Of a stretch of DNA of 6,431 nt, positions 5,283 to 6,431 are shown piece after piece. Within the stretch, counting starts at the first letter, position 1. Every line of letters starts with the position of its first letter. This DNA is from CAZYMF01 sp964648215 (GTDB lineage: Bacteria; Desulfobacterota; Binatia; HRBIN30; JACQVA1). The position numbers were made by a program, and so were the translations under genes. The stretch is taken from positions 1 through 6,431 of the forward strand of contig CAZYMF010000249.1 in NCBI GenBank assembly GCA_964648215.1, given 5' to 3'. The notes beneath the pieces were generated by a model. The model made no database searches. It worked only from the letters and a program-made list of their open reading frames with translations, and had not been told where the DNA came from.

Positions 5283-6431
5283 ATGGCGCAGCCAAGGGAC
5301 TTCGGGTTCGGCGAAGAGGAGCAGATGGTGCGCGATTCGGCGCGCAAGTTTCTCCAGGAGAATGCCGGCATCGAGACGTTGCGGCGACTGGTGGCGCGCG
5401 ATCACCACGAAGCCTACGAGAGCGAGACGCCGCCGGCGCGCTACGACGAGGCGGTGTGGCGGCAGATGGTCGAGCTCGGCTGGACCGCCCTGGCGGTTCC
5501 GGAAGACGCCGGCGGCGCCGGCATGAAGATGGTCGCCGTGGCGGCGCTGGCCGAGGAGTTGGGCCGCGCCGCGCTGCCGTCGCCGCTGGCGGCGACACTG
5601 TTGGCGACCTGCGTTCTGCGCGAGGCGAAGACCGACGCGGCGCGGTCGTGGCTCGAGGCCATCGCCGGCGGCGCCCCGGCCACGCTCGCCGTCACCGACG
5701 CCGACGGCTCGTGGGAGCCGGAGGCGACCGCCGTGACCGCGAAGGCTGACGGCGACGGCGCCGTTCTCGACGGCACCGCCTGCTTCGTGCAGGACGCGCG
5801 CAAGGCGTCGTTCTTCGTCGTCTCGGCGCGGGGCGACGCGGGCGTCGGCCTCTACGTGGTTCGCGCCGACGCTCCGGGTGTGACCATCCATCCCGATCAC
5901 ATCGTCGATCTCACGCGCGACCAGGCGCGGGTCGAGCTGGGCAAGGTCACCGTGCCCGCCTCGCAGGTGATCGCCGCTGCCGGGTCGGGTGCGGCGGTGC
6001 TGGCGAAGGCGACGCCCGCCCTGCTCACCATCGTCGCCGCGGATCTCTGCGGCGCCGGCGAGTGGCAGCTACAGACGACGGCGGAGTACGCGCGCGTGCG
6101 CAAGCAGTTCGACCGGCCGCTCGGCTTCTTCCAGGCGGTCAAGCATCCGCTCGTCAACATGATGCTCGAGATCGACCAGGCACGCTCCCTCGTCTACAAC
6201 GCCGCCTGCGCCATCGACACCGAGCCGGAGCGCGCCGAGCGCTGCGCGCGCATGGCGAAGTCGAGCGCCTCCGACATGGCCGCCTTCTGCTCCGGGCGCT
6301 CGGTGCAGCTCCACGGCGGCATCGGCTTCACCTGGGAGTGCGACGTCCACATCTACTTCAAGCGCCAGAAGCACAACCAGATGCTCCTCGGCGACGGCAC
6401 CTACCAGCGCGAGAAGCTGGCCGCCCTGGTC
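5283..6431 (+). CDS. Acyl-CoA dehydrogenase, probable partner (beta) subunit; 3' end cut by window edge
   Basis: The frame is open to the window edge, giving 383 residues, probably only a few short of complete. It starts at ATG 5283, behind AGGGAGGAG (5271-5279) and 14 bases after the previous gene, so the two are almost certainly cotranscribed and translationally close. Signatures: an N-terminal helical domain with LGWTALAVPEDAGGAGM (65-81), a weakly conserved central beta domain (about 130-230), YARVRKQFDRPLGFFQAVKH (269-288), the family motif HGGIGFTWECDVHIYFKR (344-361) and GDGTYQREK (370-378). The canonical FAD-site motifs of the central domain seen in the upstream protein are not evident. 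The medium-chain catalytic glutamate position appears to be D371. I infer a structural or cofactor-sharing subunit that completes the FAD site of its partner. It could also be an independently active homodimer with an unusual active site. Confidence 0.88.
   Translation, partial: MAQPRDFGFGEEEQMVRDSARKFLQENAGIETLRRLVARDHHEAYESETPPARYDEAVWRQMVELGWTALAVPEDAGGAGMKMVAVAALAEELGRAALPSPLAATLLATCVLREAKTDAARSWLEAIAGGAPATLAVTDADGSWEPEATAVTAKADGDGAVLDGTACFVQDARKASFFVVSARGDAGVGLYVVRADAPGVTIHPDHIVDLTRDQARVELGKVTVPASQVIAAAGSGAAVLAKATPALLTIVAADLCGAGEWQLQTTAEYARVRKQFDRPLGFFQAVKHPLVNMMLEIDQARSLVYNAACAIDTEPERAERCARMAKSSASDMAAFCSGRSVQLHGGIGFTWECDVHIYFKRQKHNQMLLGDGTYQREKLAALV

Noticed and set aside
3844..5598. 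584-codon minus-strand open frame opposite the acyl-CoA dehydrogenases
   Set aside because: It has no recognisable motifs and lies opposite well-conserved ACAD coding sequence with good ribosome-binding sites.

Overview
This window is a GC-rich stretch of bacterial chromosome with five protein-coding genes. Two of them run off the window edges. I see no RNA genes, insertion sequences, CRISPR arrays or phage genes. The GC-rich third codon positions, the SahR/AhcY pair and the paired acyl-CoA dehydrogenases fit a soil or aquatic proteobacterium-like organism (Myxococcota, Desulfobacterota or Binatota style, or a high-GC proteobacterium). I cannot fix the phylum from sequence alone.

Layout. (1) Bases 1 to about 1166, minus strand: an ABC1/AarF/UbiB-type atypical kinase, truncated at its C-terminus by the window edge. 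(2) About 1167-1425: a divergent intergenic region. It holds a REPIN-like pair of inverted hairpins (1228-1307) and a short inverted repeat (1404-1419) just before the next start codon. (3) 1426-2367, plus: a regulator that joins an ArsR-type winged helix to a SAM-methyltransferase-like domain, the architecture of the S-adenosylhomocysteine (SAH)-responsive repressor SahR. (4) 2374-2410: five tandem copies of a 7-base unit. (5) 2439-3926, plus: adenosylhomocysteinase (ahcY), essentially textbook in sequence, with a strong ribosome-binding site. (6) 3927-4059: a spacer with a long GC-rich hairpin. (7) 4060-5268 and 5283 to the edge, plus: two adjacent, dissimilar acyl-CoA dehydrogenase subunits, 14 bases apart, probably forming one heteromeric enzyme.

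How the genes work together. sahR and ahcY form a regulatory and metabolic unit. SAH, the inhibitory product of every SAM-dependent methylation, is hydrolysed by AhcY to adenosine and homocysteine. A SahR-type repressor would release its operator when SAH builds up, inducing ahcY. The acyl-CoA dehydrogenase pair is a separate, probably operonic catabolic unit. The larger subunit carries a glutamate at the isovaleryl/long-chain-type position and alanine at the medium-chain position, while the second subunit carries a full ACAD fold signature but no obvious equivalent base. This suggests an alpha2beta2 enzyme like the paired FadE proteins known from actinobacterial sterol side-chain degradation. 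The substrate cannot be read from the sequence.

The window is mostly ordinary core and accessory metabolism. The least explained items are non-coding: the inverted hairpin pair with compensatory base changes, and the heptamer repeat between sahR and ahcY.
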